Of a stretch of 10,357 nt of DNA, positions 1 through 7,838 are shown in pieces. Positions within the stretch are counted from its first letter, which is position 1. Each line of letters opens with the position of its first letter. This DNA is from Ruminococcus sp. (GTDB lineage: Bacteria; Bacillota; Clostridia; Oscillospirales; Ruminococcaceae), in contig JAAVHK010000082.1 of the NCBI GenBank assembly GCA_014799765.1, positions 1 to 10,357 of the forward strand, read 5' to 3'. The notes under the pieces were generated by a model that was given only the letters and a program-made list of their open reading frames with translations, was not told the DNA's origin and did not search any database. The translations under genes and the position numbers were made by a program.

Positions 1-810
1 GAAACTACTAGTACAACAGTATCTACCAAAAAAGGACCGCTTCCGGCAGTATATACGGAAGTACCAATTGATTCGTAAAAAATTTACAGCGGAAATCTTG
101 TTACGGTAAACGGAAACAATATATATCATTTTCCGGAAGACGATACAAATATAGTAACGCTTTATGACCATATCAGCACACAATATTACGGAGTAAGTGA
201 CCTTGTTGTAAGTCTCGACGAGGAAGTAATAGAACATCTTAACGAACTTATGGAAGATTTTGCGGAAAATCAGTATAATACGGATATAGTGGTAATAGGT
301 GGGTATCGTTCAGCGGAAGACCAGACACAACGATATAATGACGGTATATCCGGAGTTATGAGTGGTTTTTCAGACTATCACACCGGAAGAAGTTTCGATA
401 TGGGAGTATTTCCGGCAGATGGTTCAAGTTCGGGATACTATTCGCCGACCGGTATATATGCATGGATTGACGAACATTCCGCCGATTATGGTTTTATAGT
501 ACGCTATCCTGAGGGAAAGGAAGTCTATACGAACGAAAGGGCAAGAACTCAGACATACAGATACGTCGGCATACCGCACGCAACCTATATGAAACAGAAT
601 AATCTTTGTCTTGAGGAGTATATTGAAAAACTGAAATCATATACTATAAACAAACCTCTTGAAATTTCTTCAGGTACAAGCCTGTATAAAGTGTATTACG
701 TCGGAGCAGGTGACGGCACAGAAACAGAAGTCGGAATACCGCTCGGCAGTGACTATGAAGTTTCCGGAAACAATCAGGACGGTTTTATAGTTTCCGTAAA
801 AGTACGCTGA
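1..810 (+). pseudogene. VanY-type D-Ala-D-Ala carboxypeptidase-like gene, 5' end outside the window, broken by in-frame TAA
   Basis: Reading frame 1 runs from the window edge to a TGA at 808-810, with a single TAA at 76-78. The residues on both sides belong together: LPAVYTEVPIDS, stop, KIYSGNLVTVNG. Downstream are peptidase M15B features: GGYRSAEDQTQRY (near 300) and SDYHTGRSFDMG (370-405), which carries the first two zinc ligands of the family, His at 379-381 and Asp at 397-399. The third expected element, Glu-Pro-Trp-His just before RYVG, is absent; the residues there (near 540-560) read RARTQTYRYVG. A short beta-rich C-terminal domain follows. Intact family members are secreted or membrane-anchored and trim the terminal D-Ala of peptidoglycan stems. 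No start codon or ribosome site is credible after the TAA: the ATG at 250 has no Shine-Dalgarno and would remove part of the domain. I call it a nonsense-mutated or sequencing-error gene. The next gene lies 24 bases downstream, so they were probably co-transcribed. Confidence 0.75.
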
Positions 811-834
811 TAATCTGAAAGAACGGAGATAAAC

Positions 835-2469
835 GTGAAAAAACTGATAATTCTTGTCTGCATGATATTTACGGCAACGCTTTTTTCGTGCGGGAATAAT
901 GACAGGGGCGACGGTTCAGGACATATGTATGATGTCTCAATTTTAGGAAATCCTGAAAGCCTTGACCCTCAGTACGCTACGGATTCCGCATCTGAAACAA
1001 TTATTAAAAATCTTTACAGCGGTCTGCTGACTGCCGATGCATACGGTAATATTACGTGCTGTAACGCTGAAAGTTACAGCATATCGCCGGACGGTCTTGA
1101 CTATACATTCACATTACGTCAGGACAATTACTGGTTTTATGATAAAAATGACAATGATTACATTGACGACGACGAATATTTCCCCGTAACCGCACACGAT
1201 TATGTTTTTGCATTCCGACGTATTCTTGACCCTGCTATGAAATCACCATATGCGGAAGATTTTTCCTGTATAAGAAACGGCAGTAATATAATAGCCGATA
1301 AGGCACTTCCGGAAACAGCCGGAGTAATCGCAGTAGATAACTATACACTGAATATATCGCTGGATTATCCGTGTGCGGAATTTCTGGGACTTCTTGCGAC
1401 AAGTCCGGCGTATCCTTGTAACAGGGAATTTTTCTACTCAACAAAAGGACGTTACGGACTTGACGACAGGTCAGTAATTTCAAACGGTTCGTTTTTTGTC
1501 CGCCAGTGGTTTTATGACCCTTACGGTGTAAATAATATACTTTACATGAAGAAAAACGCCGTCAACAGTACTGAAAATAATGCTATAATACCGTCATTTC
1601 TGAATTTCACGATAGAATCGGACGAAAACGACATCAGAAATATGTTCCGGACAGGTGATATTGAATGTTTCACGACGGACAATATTGACGGAATAAATGT
1701 CGAAAAAAATATAATAACGTCGTCATGTGCTACTACTTTAGGACTTGTCTTCAATGCGGAAGACAGATATTTTTCAAGCCTTAGTATGCGTAAAGCCCTT
1801 GCGTTTTCGATTGACAGAGACAAAATTCTTGACGAAAATGAAAAGGATATTTCCATAGCATACGGAGTTATACCGCCGGCGGTGAGCCTGCTCGGAAGAA
1901 GTTACCGTGAACTTATTTCGGACAGGCAGTACGGATTTTATGGTATTTCCGAAGCTGAAAGATGTCTGTCAGTAGCGGAGGCTGAATTACAGACTGAAAT
2001 TTTTGAAGATATTAAAATACTGGTATCTGCCGGAAGCATTGACGCAAAATATCTGAATACACTTTCGGAACAGTGGTATAATGCTTTAGGTGTATACGTC
2101 GGCATAGAGGAAGTGACACCGGCAGAATTTAAACAGCGTATAGCCAGTAAGGATTACGGAATAGCCCTGTACCCACTTAAAGCAGAGTTCAACAGCGGAC
2201 TTGCGGTAATAGAACAGTTTGCCGGAAATGAATTTCTTGAATATTCTGTAAACGGTAAGAAATTAACAGACGAAATCCGGAAATGTTCCGATGTTTCGGA
2301 ACTTATTGACTGTTACTGCAAACAGGAAAGCAGAATACTTGACGGCTATGGTTTTATACCGTTGTTTTATAAAAATTCCTATCTGGTCATGAATACTGAT
2401 AACGAGGATATTATATATGACGCTTTTACAGGTGCGGTTGATTACCGTATAGCGAAGAATTACAGTTAA
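835..2469 (+). CDS. Oligopeptide ABC transporter substrate-binding lipoprotein (SBP family 5, OppA/DppA-like)
   Basis: This 544-residue protein starts at GTG 835, six bases after GGAG (825-828). The N-terminus is a lipoprotein signal: MKK, a hydrophobic stretch, and the lipobox LFSC with Cys19 as the lipidated residue, which places it on the outer face of the membrane. The mature part shows family-5 solute-binding signatures: LGNPESLDPQYATDS (about 37-51), NLYSGLL (59-65), then a PVTAHDYVFAFRRILDP block (117-133) and a LRKALAFSIDRDKI-like block in the second lobe. Such proteins capture peptides and pass them to a membrane permease and ATPase. None of those partners is present in the window, so it is an orphan binding protein that either shares a remote transporter or acts as a sensor. 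Between the two lobe-I motifs sits an unusually acidic loop (103-114) resembling an EF-hand. The upstream gene is a broken peptidoglycan peptidase, which makes cell-wall peptide uptake a reasonable but unproven guess. Confidence 0.85.
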   Translation: MKKLIILVCMIFTATLFSCGNNDRGDGSGHMYDVSILGNPESLDPQYATDSASETIIKNLYSGLLTADAYGNITCCNAESYSISPDGLDYTFTLRQDNYWFYDKNDNDYIDDDEYFPVTAHDYVFAFRRILDPAMKSPYAEDFSCIRNGSNIIADKALPETAGVIAVDNYTLNISLDYPCAEFLGLLATSPAYPCNREFFYSTKGRYGLDDRSVISNGSFFVRQWFYDPYGVNNILYMKKNAVNSTENNAIIPSFLNFTIESDENDIRNMFRTGDIECFTTDNIDGINVEKNIITSSCATTLGLVFNAEDRYFSSLSMRKALAFSIDRDKILDENEKDISIAYGVIPPAVSLLGRSYRELISDRQYGFYGISEAERCLSVAEAELQTEIFEDIKILVSAGSIDAKYLNTLSEQWYNALGVYVGIEEVTPAEFKQRIASKDYGIALYPLKAEFNSGLAVIEQFAGNEFLEYSVNGKKLTDEIRKCSDVSELIDCYCKQESRILDGYGFIPLFYKNSYLVMNTDNEDIIYDAFTGAVDYRIAKNYS

Positions 2470-2472
2470 AAA

Positions 2473-2501
2473 CGGGAGCTTTTTATAAGCTCCTGTTTTT
2501 T
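2473..2501. terminator. Bidirectional rho-independent terminator between convergent genes
   Basis: CGGGAGCTT (2473-2481) pairs with AAGCTCCTG (2487-2495) around a five-base loop, followed by six T on the plus strand. On the minus strand the stem is followed by a run of five T as well. It serves the lipoprotein gene, and the stop codon of the minus-strand regulator (2500-2502) lies in its T-tract. Confidence 0.85.
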
Positions 2502-3273
2502 AAATTCTTGATTTTCTTCTGTATTCCGAGGGCGTACAGTTTCTGTACTGCCTGAACTGTCGCATAAAATAAGAGTCCGTTTCATAACCGCATTTTTCAG
2601 CGATTTCACTTATTGACAAATCCGTATTTTTAAGGAGTTCGCAGGCGTATTTCAGACGGTTTTCAATAACGTCCTGAATATAAGTCAGACCGAAAGCCTG
2701 TTTGTAAAGCCGGTGAAAATAAGTCCGGCTGATATTCATATTGTAACATATTTCCTCAACTGACCATGTTTTTTCCGGACTGGCTATAATTTCACGGCGT
2801 AAGGCTTTTAACCTGTCATAATGGACAATATCCGGTTGCTGTTCACGCACGACTATTTCACACAGAGATATGAGAAGAATTTTAATGGAAAGTTCCATAA
2901 ATTCGTTACGGTATATGCCGCTGTGTGAAAATTCCGATTTCATTGAATTAAGTGTATTTTTAATAACGGAATCCTCATAGACAGGGACAAGTGTATTTAC
3001 AGGTATACCCATTGAAAGCATATACTGTTTATCGGAAGATGATGTCTGAAAACCTATGTAGTCGAAAATAAGTGACTGTTTTTTTTCCGGTATGAAATCC
3101 GGAACATTTCCACGGCTGAAAACTCCTGCGGAATTGCTTGTAAATTTTATTCTTTCGCCCGAACTTCTGTAAGTAACAGGTGTCCGGAATATAAAGAATA
3201 AAAAGTCATATTCGGAGCTGATGCCGGAAATTATTTGTTTTTTGCAGTTGATATGTATTTCTGTTATTTTCAT
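2500..3273 (-). CDS. AraC/XylS-family transcriptional regulator
   Basis: This 257-residue protein starts with ATG at 3273 behind AAAGGGGTG. The last 100 residues or so are the double helix-turn-helix of AraC/XylS proteins. The first helix-turn-helix is at about 173-193 (VEEICYNMNISRTYFHRLYK); the second, at about 221-250, begins ISEIAEKCGYETDSYFMRQF and ends with the family hallmark CTPSEYRR. The N-terminal 150 residues have no motif I recognise, but their length and beta-rich look fit the usual cupin-like ligand-binding domain. It is a DNA-binding activator or repressor with an unknown effector. It is divergent from the large membrane-anchored protein at 3453 and could control it through the shared 180-base spacer. 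The convergent binding-protein gene is another possible target, as AraC regulators often accompany solute-binding proteins. Confidence 0.9.
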   Translation of the reverse strand: MKITEIHINCKKQIISGISSEYDFLFFIFRTPVTYRSSGERIKFTSNSAGVFSRGNVPDFIPEKKQSLIFDYIGFQTSSSDKQYMLSMGIPVNTLVPVYEDSVIKNTLNSMKSEFSHSGIYRNEFMELSIKILLISLCEIVVREQQPDIVHYDRLKALRREIIASPEKTWSVEEICYNMNISRTYFHRLYKQAFGLTYIQDVIENRLKYACELLKNTDLSISEIAEKCGYETDSYFMRQFRQYRNCTPSEYRRKSRI

Positions 3274-3290
3274 TTATTTCACCCCTTTAA

Positions 3291-3319
3291 ATTATAACAT
3301 GAAAAAAATATATTTTCAA
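3291..3319 (-). promoter_or_regulatory. Promoter of the AraC-family gene
   Basis: On the minus strand, TTGAAA (3319-3314), a 17-base spacer, then TATAAT (3296-3291). Transcription would start near 3286-3284, so the leader is only about 11-13 bases and the ribosome site (AGGGGTG) sits at the very 5' end of the mRNA. Confidence 0.75.
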
Positions 3320-3372
3320 TCTGTAAAAAATTACACATTATATACAAATTGATTAAATTATGGAGATTCCCA

Positions 3373-3401
3373 TTGACAAACCGGCGGTCATATGCTATAA
3401 T
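3373..3401 (+). promoter_or_regulatory. Strong extended -10 promoter for the 632-residue membrane-anchored protein
   Basis: Perfect TTGACA (3373-3378), 17 bases, then perfect TATAAT (3396-3401) preceded by TGC, an extended -10. The start would be near 3408, giving a leader of about 45 bases before the ribosome site AAGGAGGG ahead of ATG 3453. It lies about 55 bases from the divergent AraC-gene promoter. Confidence 0.85.
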
Positions 3402-3452
3402 AATTACTGTAAATAATTTTATTATAGACCCGTTTTCAAGGAGGGTAAAATC

Positions 3453-5351
3453 ATGTCTGAAAATATTAATCTGAATGATAATTTTGATAATTCTGTATCA
3501 GGTGTTGACAGAGTTTCAAAGAAAAAAGGCAGGAAAATAGCAATCATAAGCGGTGTGACTGCTGTTGCACTAATCGGTGGCGGAACTGCTGTATATAATC
3601 TGTCTGATTTTGTGAAGAATCAGGTAAATTTACGTGTCATGAAACCTGAAAACTATTATTCATGGGTAATCGGGGAAAATTCAAAGAATTTCGCTTCCGA
3701 CATAAAGGAAAAGTACGCAAAAGCCAAGAGTAAGGCAGAAAACGGTCAGAATATGTCAATGTCGCTTAAATACTCCATAAGCGACGAAGTCAAAGACCTT
3801 GCACTTACTGAAATTATCGGTGAGGATTACAGAAACACCAGCTCCGGAGAAGAAAATAATCTTATTGAAATTTTCGATAATCTCAGTGAAATTTCAATAG
3901 GCGGAAGTTCCGACTTCAAAGACAATTCAATAGCTGGTACATTTTTCGCATCATGGAACGGTGAAAACCTCATCAACGGCGATATGGCATTTGATTCCGG
4001 AAATTATGACTTCTTTTTAAGAGTACCTGAACTTACTGAACAGTGGTTATGTATGGCAATGGGCGACAGCATAAATCTTGAAGACCTGAAGGGTAAGGAA
4101 AATATTATAAATTATCTCACACCGGAAGAACTCGAAGATATTATAATCCGCTATACTGACATATGGAATAAATCTGTTGAGGATATTGAAATAGAAAAGA
4201 AAGAAACCGTTGATATTTGCGACATTTCAGTAGAATATACCGTTATTTCCTCAGAGTTCACAGAAGCTGATGTCATTGAAATTGCTATCAGTTTTGTAAA
4301 AGAACTCAAAAACGACAGTACTATAAAAAATATCGTTGTGAATGAAATGGGAATCTGTACGGAAAGCGAATATAATTCTGAACTTGACGATATTTTAAAT
4401 GAGTTATCCGAAAATACCCACGACAGCGACAAAACAGTTACTCTTAATACCTACATTGACCCTAACGGCGATATACGTGGTATAAAGTTCATTGAAGATG
4501 ATGACGAAATTTTCTGTGCAATTGGTAAAGACGGCGAAAATGTCCGTGGTGAATTTTATGTTTCCGAAAATAATTCAAAAGATGTAAGCATTGAACTTTA
4601 TGCTGACGAAAACGGCGAAAAATATTCAGGTAATATTGACATAATGGTTGATAATAATGAAATTTCCGTCGAGTTTACGGACTATCAGGTAGTAAACGAA
4701 GAAAACGGTTATTTAAATGCCGGTGTGAATTTCATAATTCCGGATATTTCACCGGTACACGTCGATTTCACTTCCGACGGCAATTCACAGGATATTTCAT
4801 ATAATATCAATTTTGACGGCACAGACTACGGAACACTTGTACTTAATATGGCTATGAATAGTGCATCTGCACCGAGTATGCCGAGTAAAGACGGAGCATT
4901 TATAATAAGTGATGCTATGGATTCCGAACCTACACTTTTTGACTATATCCCCGAAGACAAAATGAAAAATTATCTGTATGATATACTTGTAAAGATTGGC
5001 TTCAATGACGAGTTAGCGGAAGCAGGTTCGGAGGTGTTCAGTAATATATATAACGTTTCCGAATATGTACCGGAAACATATGACGATTATTTATATGACG
5101 ATTTCGGCGGATATGATGATGATGAGGCTTTCACATTTGACCAGCCTGTAGAAACCGAAGAAGTTACCATTGAAACCGAAACTGAAGCAGAAACTGAAGA
5201 TTCCGACGGCGTATGGATTACAGATGACGAAGATACAGAAGACACAGAAGAAAATATAACAGTTGATACTGACCAGTGGCAATCAGAAGAGGCACAGGAA
5301 ATAATATCTGAAATTATAGACAGTGCTGAAACTTTACGTAATCAGACCTGA
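3453..5351 (+). CDS. Membrane-anchored acidic extracytoplasmic protein of unknown function
   Basis: This is a 632-residue protein with a clear start (AAGGAGGG, eight bases before ATG). It has a short polar N-terminus (1-22), a basic KKKGRK patch (23-28), and one hydrophobic helix (about 29-48). There is no lipobox or signal-peptidase site I trust, so it is a signal-anchor with the bulk outside the cell. Immediately after the helix come VMKPENYYSWV and a charged stretch that looks helical. Residues about 100-500 alternate strands and turns with many Asp, Asn and Gly, suggesting a beta-rich fold. The last 95 residues (537-632) are extremely acidic, with runs such as YDDYLYDDFGGYDDDE and repeats of ETE and DTE, and look disordered or cation-binding. 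I do not recognise a catalytic motif or family. It has its own strong promoter and terminator, so it is monocistronic. The neighbouring AraC gene is the obvious candidate regulator. Confidence 0.8.
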   Translation: MSENINLNDNFDNSVSGVDRVSKKKGRKIAIISGVTAVALIGGGTAVYNLSDFVKNQVNLRVMKPENYYSWVIGENSKNFASDIKEKYAKAKSKAENGQNMSMSLKYSISDEVKDLALTEIIGEDYRNTSSGEENNLIEIFDNLSEISIGGSSDFKDNSIAGTFFASWNGENLINGDMAFDSGNYDFFLRVPELTEQWLCMAMGDSINLEDLKGKENIINYLTPEELEDIIIRYTDIWNKSVEDIEIEKKETVDICDISVEYTVISSEFTEADVIEIAISFVKELKNDSTIKNIVVNEMGICTESEYNSELDDILNELSENTHDSDKTVTLNTYIDPNGDIRGIKFIEDDDEIFCAIGKDGENVRGEFYVSENNSKDVSIELYADENGEKYSGNIDIMVDNNEISVEFTDYQVVNEENGYLNAGVNFIIPDISPVHVDFTSDGNSQDISYNINFDGTDYGTLVLNMAMNSASAPSMPSKDGAFIISDAMDSEPTLFDYIPEDKMKNYLYDILVKIGFNDELAEAGSEVFSNIYNVSEYVPETYDDYLYDDFGGYDDDEAFTFDQPVETEEVTIETETEAETEDSDGVWITDDEDTEDTEENITVDTDQWQSEEAQEIISEIIDSAETLRNQT

Positions 5352-5365
5352 TAATTAAAAAATAT

Positions 5366-5396
5366 AACTGCTGTACTTTATGTATGGCAGTTTTTT
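5366..5396 (+). terminator. Rho-independent terminator after the acidic membrane-anchored protein
   Basis: An 11-bp stem with two G-T pairs, AACTGCTGTAC (5366-5376) with GTATGGCAGTT (5382-5392), a five-base loop, and T from 5391 to 5396. Confidence 0.85.
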
Positions 5397-5403
5397 ATTT
5401 TTC

Positions 5404-5432
5404 TTGCATTTTCCGACAAAAAAACGTATACT
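5404..5432 (+). promoter_or_regulatory. Promoter of the two-component operon
   Basis: TTGCAT (5404-5409), 17 bases, TATACT (5427-5432), with a start near 5439. The leader is about 30 bases and carries CGGAGG before ATG 5469. It begins within ten bases of the preceding terminator. Confidence 0.65.
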
Positions 5433-5468
5433 ATATATAGAAGTAATTTTTTTATCGGAGGAAATTTT

Positions 5469-6161
5469 ATGATATATCTTCTTGAGGACGATTCAGGTAT
5501 AAGAAATTTTGTCACGTATGCGTTGAATAATTCCGGACTTGATACCGAAAGTTTTGAATTGCCGTCGGATTTCTGGTCAGCTATGAACAGAAAAACTCCG
5601 GAACTTATTCTGCTTGACATAATGTTACCGGAAGAAGATGGACTTTCAATACTTAATAAAATACGTTCAGACGATAAAACAGCAGGACTTCCTGTAATAA
5701 TGCTGACAGCCAAAGATACGGAATACGATAAAGTACAGGGACTTGACAGCGGTGCGGATGATTATGTTTCAAAGCCGTTCGGGATTATGGAACTTCTTTC
5801 ACGGATAAAGGCACTTTTAAGACGAACAGCGAAAAATACTGAAAATATCTCGCTTTATGCCGGTGATATATGTATATGTCCGGCGAAACATGAGGTCATT
5901 GCGGACGGTGTGAAAATAAACCTCACACTTAAGGAATACGAGTTGTTGTTATGGCTGGTCAGGAATAAAGACGAGGTTTTTTCAAGAGATACTCTTTTAC
6001 AGAAGATATGGGGTTATGATTTTTCCGGTGAAAGCCGTACTGTAGACGTACATATACGTACATTACGTGCGAAACTCGGCCGAAGCGGAGAGGTCATAAA
6101 AACTATACGTGGTGTAGGTTATAAGGCGGAGGGCAGAAGCAATGACACAGAAAATATTTAA
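5469..6161 (+). CDS. OmpR/PhoB-family response regulator
   Basis: This 230-residue protein is a two-domain transcription factor. The receiver domain (1-115) has all key residues: acidic Glu6-Asp7-Asp8, phospho-acceptor Asp50 in LILLDIMLP, Thr80 in VIMLTAKD, and Lys102 in YVSKPF. The effector domain (about 125-225) is the winged helix of the OmpR/PhoB class, with LTLKEYELLLWLV, the recognition segment SRTVDVHIRTLRAKLG, and the terminal wing IKTIRGVGYK. Phosphorylation by the adjacent kinase should promote dimer binding to direct repeats spaced about one helical turn. GGAGG is placed seven bases before ATG. The 3' end overlaps the kinase gene by 20 bases. The pair resembles PhoP-PhoR or PhoB-PhoR, but no phosphate transport gene is nearby, so the stimulus and regulon are unknown. 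Confidence 0.93.
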   Translation: MIYLLEDDSGIRNFVTYALNNSGLDTESFELPSDFWSAMNRKTPELILLDIMLPEEDGLSILNKIRSDDKTAGLPVIMLTAKDTEYDKVQGLDSGADDYVSKPFGIMELLSRIKALLRRTAKNTENISLYAGDICICPAKHEVIADGVKINLTLKEYELLLWLVRNKDEVFSRDTLLQKIWGYDFSGESRTVDVHIRTLRAKLGRSGEVIKTIRGVGYKAEGRSNDTENI

Positions 6162-7443
6162 CAGTATATTACTGACCGTCATTGTAACAAATATCGTTAC
6201 TGTTATTCTTGTGGACGTACTGAATGACGATAATATAACACATATCGGGATATTTGTAATAGCCGTACTTATAGGGATAGTATCTGCACTGAGAATGTCA
6301 CGGAAAATAACCCGTCCGCTTGTAGAGGTAAACCCCGATAATCCGAAAATAAACTATTCTGAAATAAATCCTCTTATAAATAAGATACGTATTCAGAAAG
6401 GTAAAATATGTCGACAGAGTAACGAAGTGAAAAGCGGTAGGGAACAGTTAAGCCTTATAACTGAAAATATGTCGGAAGGAATAGTCATAGCTGACCCTAA
6501 AACAAATATACTTTCATGCAATACCGGAGCTTTAAAACTTTTCGGTGCGGAAGACGTCCGAACCGGTGACAGTATATATTTACTCAACAATTCGGAAAAT
6601 TTCCGTCACTGTATTCAGAACGCTATGGGTGGCAGAAATTCGACGTGTATTCTGAAAACTTCCGGCGGTGACAGGGAAATTATAGCAAGTCCGTCAAATA
6701 CAACCGATACCGTCAACGGAATAGTCGTATTTATTCTGGACGTCACGGAAAGACAACAGCTTGAAACTATGCGTCGGGAATTTACTTCTAATGTTTCGCA
6801 CGAACTGAAAACGCCTCTCACGACGATATACGGCATTTCAGATATGCTTGTAAACGGAATAGTCAGACCGGAAGATGTGGGACAGTTCGGACAGAATATC
6901 CGGAGCGAAGCCGAAAGACTTATAATTCTGATAAACGATATTGTTTCGCTGTCAAAACTGGACGAAAATTCAGTCCCCCGTGATGATACCGGTACAGATT
7001 TATATAATATCGCAGAAGAGGTAATAGACAGATTACGTCATAGTGCGGACGAAAGAAATATAAAATTAAGTCTGACCGGAGAACATATCGAACTGACAGG
7101 TAACAGGACGGTACTTGACGAGATAATATATAATCTATGTGACAATGCCATAAAGTATAATAAGGATTCCGGACACGTTGATATAAAAATTTCGCATATT
7201 CCGACGAAAATATTAATAACAGTCAGTGATGACGGTATGGGCATACCGCCGGAACATATCAACCGTATTTTTGAGAGATTCTACCGTGTGGACAAAAGCC
7301 ATTCCCGACAGATTAAGGGTACAGGTTTAGGATTATCCATAGTGAAACACGGCGTAATGTACCATAACGGGAATATCCGTGTGGAAAGTACAGTCGGGAA
7401 AGGCTCTGTGTTTATCGTGGAATTTCCGATAGAAAAAAGATAA
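6142..7443 (+). CDS. PhoR-like sensor histidine kinase with two membrane helices and a PAS domain
   Basis: This 433-residue membrane kinase starts at ATG 6142, eight bases after GGAGGG that lies inside the regulator gene, which indicates translational coupling. Two hydrophobic helices (about 6-27 and 33-50) are separated by only about six residues, so there is practically no extracellular sensor domain. A short linker leads to a PAS domain (about 103-205, beginning ITENMSEGIVIADPKTNIL and ending VFILDVTERQQ). The kinase core follows: H-box FTSNVSHELKTPLT with His220, N-box NLCDNAIKYN with Asn335, G1 box DDGMGIP, F box FERFYRVDKSHSR, and G2 box GTGLGLSIVKH. It autophosphorylates His220 and transfers to Asp50 of the partner. 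With so small a loop, the signal is likely sensed in the membrane, through partner proteins, or by the cytoplasmic PAS domain. Confidence 0.93.
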   Translation: MTQKIFNSILLTVIVTNIVTVILVDVLNDDNITHIGIFVIAVLIGIVSALRMSRKITRPLVEVNPDNPKINYSEINPLINKIRIQKGKICRQSNEVKSGREQLSLITENMSEGIVIADPKTNILSCNTGALKLFGAEDVRTGDSIYLLNNSENFRHCIQNAMGGRNSTCILKTSGGDREIIASPSNTTDTVNGIVVFILDVTERQQLETMRREFTSNVSHELKTPLTTIYGISDMLVNGIVRPEDVGQFGQNIRSEAERLIILINDIVSLSKLDENSVPRDDTGTDLYNIAEEVIDRLRHSADERNIKLSLTGEHIELTGNRTVLDEIIYNLCDNAIKYNKDSGHVDIKISHIPTKILITVSDDGMGIPPEHINRIFERFYRVDKSHSRQIKGTGLGLSIVKHGVMYHNGNIRVESTVGKGSVFIVEFPIEKR

Positions 7444-7447
7444 ATTT

Positions 7448-7489
7448 AAAAGCCGTTATGCTTTCCGGAGCAGGACGGCTTTATTTTTT
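7448..7489 (+). terminator. Terminator of the two-component operon
   Basis: AAAGCCGT (7449-7456) pairs with ACGGCTTT (7475-7482), with an inner TGCT/AGCA helix, followed by TTATTTTTT. The stop codon of the convergent gene (7481-7483) lies in its 3' arm, so the minus-strand operon may also end here, although its T-run is weak. Confidence 0.8.
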
Positions 7490-7837
7490 ATACCAGTTAT
7501 TTATATATTCAATATCATAATCGGATTCTATGTTTTTCATTAACACATTTGTAAGTGCAGATTTATTGTCGGTAACAAGCCAGTCAATGATATTATACCA
7601 GACATAAGTTAACTGAAATCCTCTTGTATCAGTTACATTTATGTCAGTCATTATATCCTCTATATGACGAATTGGTGTATTGATATTACTTGCAACTATA
7701 GTTATTGAGTCAAAGAATAATAGCTGTACCATGAAAAAATTTTCACTTCTGGAATTAGAAGTCACTACAGACGGATTTTTAATATTAAGTTTTTGGATTT
7801 CGTCAAGTACAGCAATTATTATGCGGATTTTTTCCAT
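7481..7837 (-). CDS. Uncharacterised small protein, paralog B of a tandem pair
   Basis: The product is 118 residues. I chose ATG 7837 over the in-frame TTG at 7864 because AAAGGTG lies six bases before the ATG, and the TTG start would overlap the upstream gene with no ribosome site. No known domain or catalytic motif is recognised. It is predicted to be soluble, mostly helical, with no signal peptide. It aligns along its length with the upstream gene product: ASNINTPIRHIEDIMTDI here matches AENINSTPHHVERILNDV there, WLVTDNKS matches YLATNNKT, LMKNIESD matches LVKNISAE, and both end in a NWYK motif. The upstream stop codon is one base from this ATG and the ribosome site lies in its last codons, so the two are translationally coupled and probably made in similar amounts. 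Tandem duplication followed by strong divergence suggests a hetero-oligomer or specialised partners, which is inference. Confidence 0.75.
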   Translation of the reverse strand: MEKIRIIIAVLDEIQKLNIKNPSVVTSNSRSENFFMVQLLFFDSITIVASNINTPIRHIEDIMTDINVTDTRGFQLTYVWYNIIDWLVTDNKSALTNVLMKNIESDYDIEYINNWYKK

Positions 7838-7838
7838 G

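Noticed and set aside
250..810. The ORF starting at ATG 250 as a complete gene
   Set aside because: No ribosome site precedes it, and the same frame upstream encodes the earlier part of the family's domain, so it is the downstream piece of a broken gene.
1235..1856. Two minus-strand ORFs inside the lipoprotein gene
   Set aside because: They are antisense shadows of a clearly conserved coding frame.
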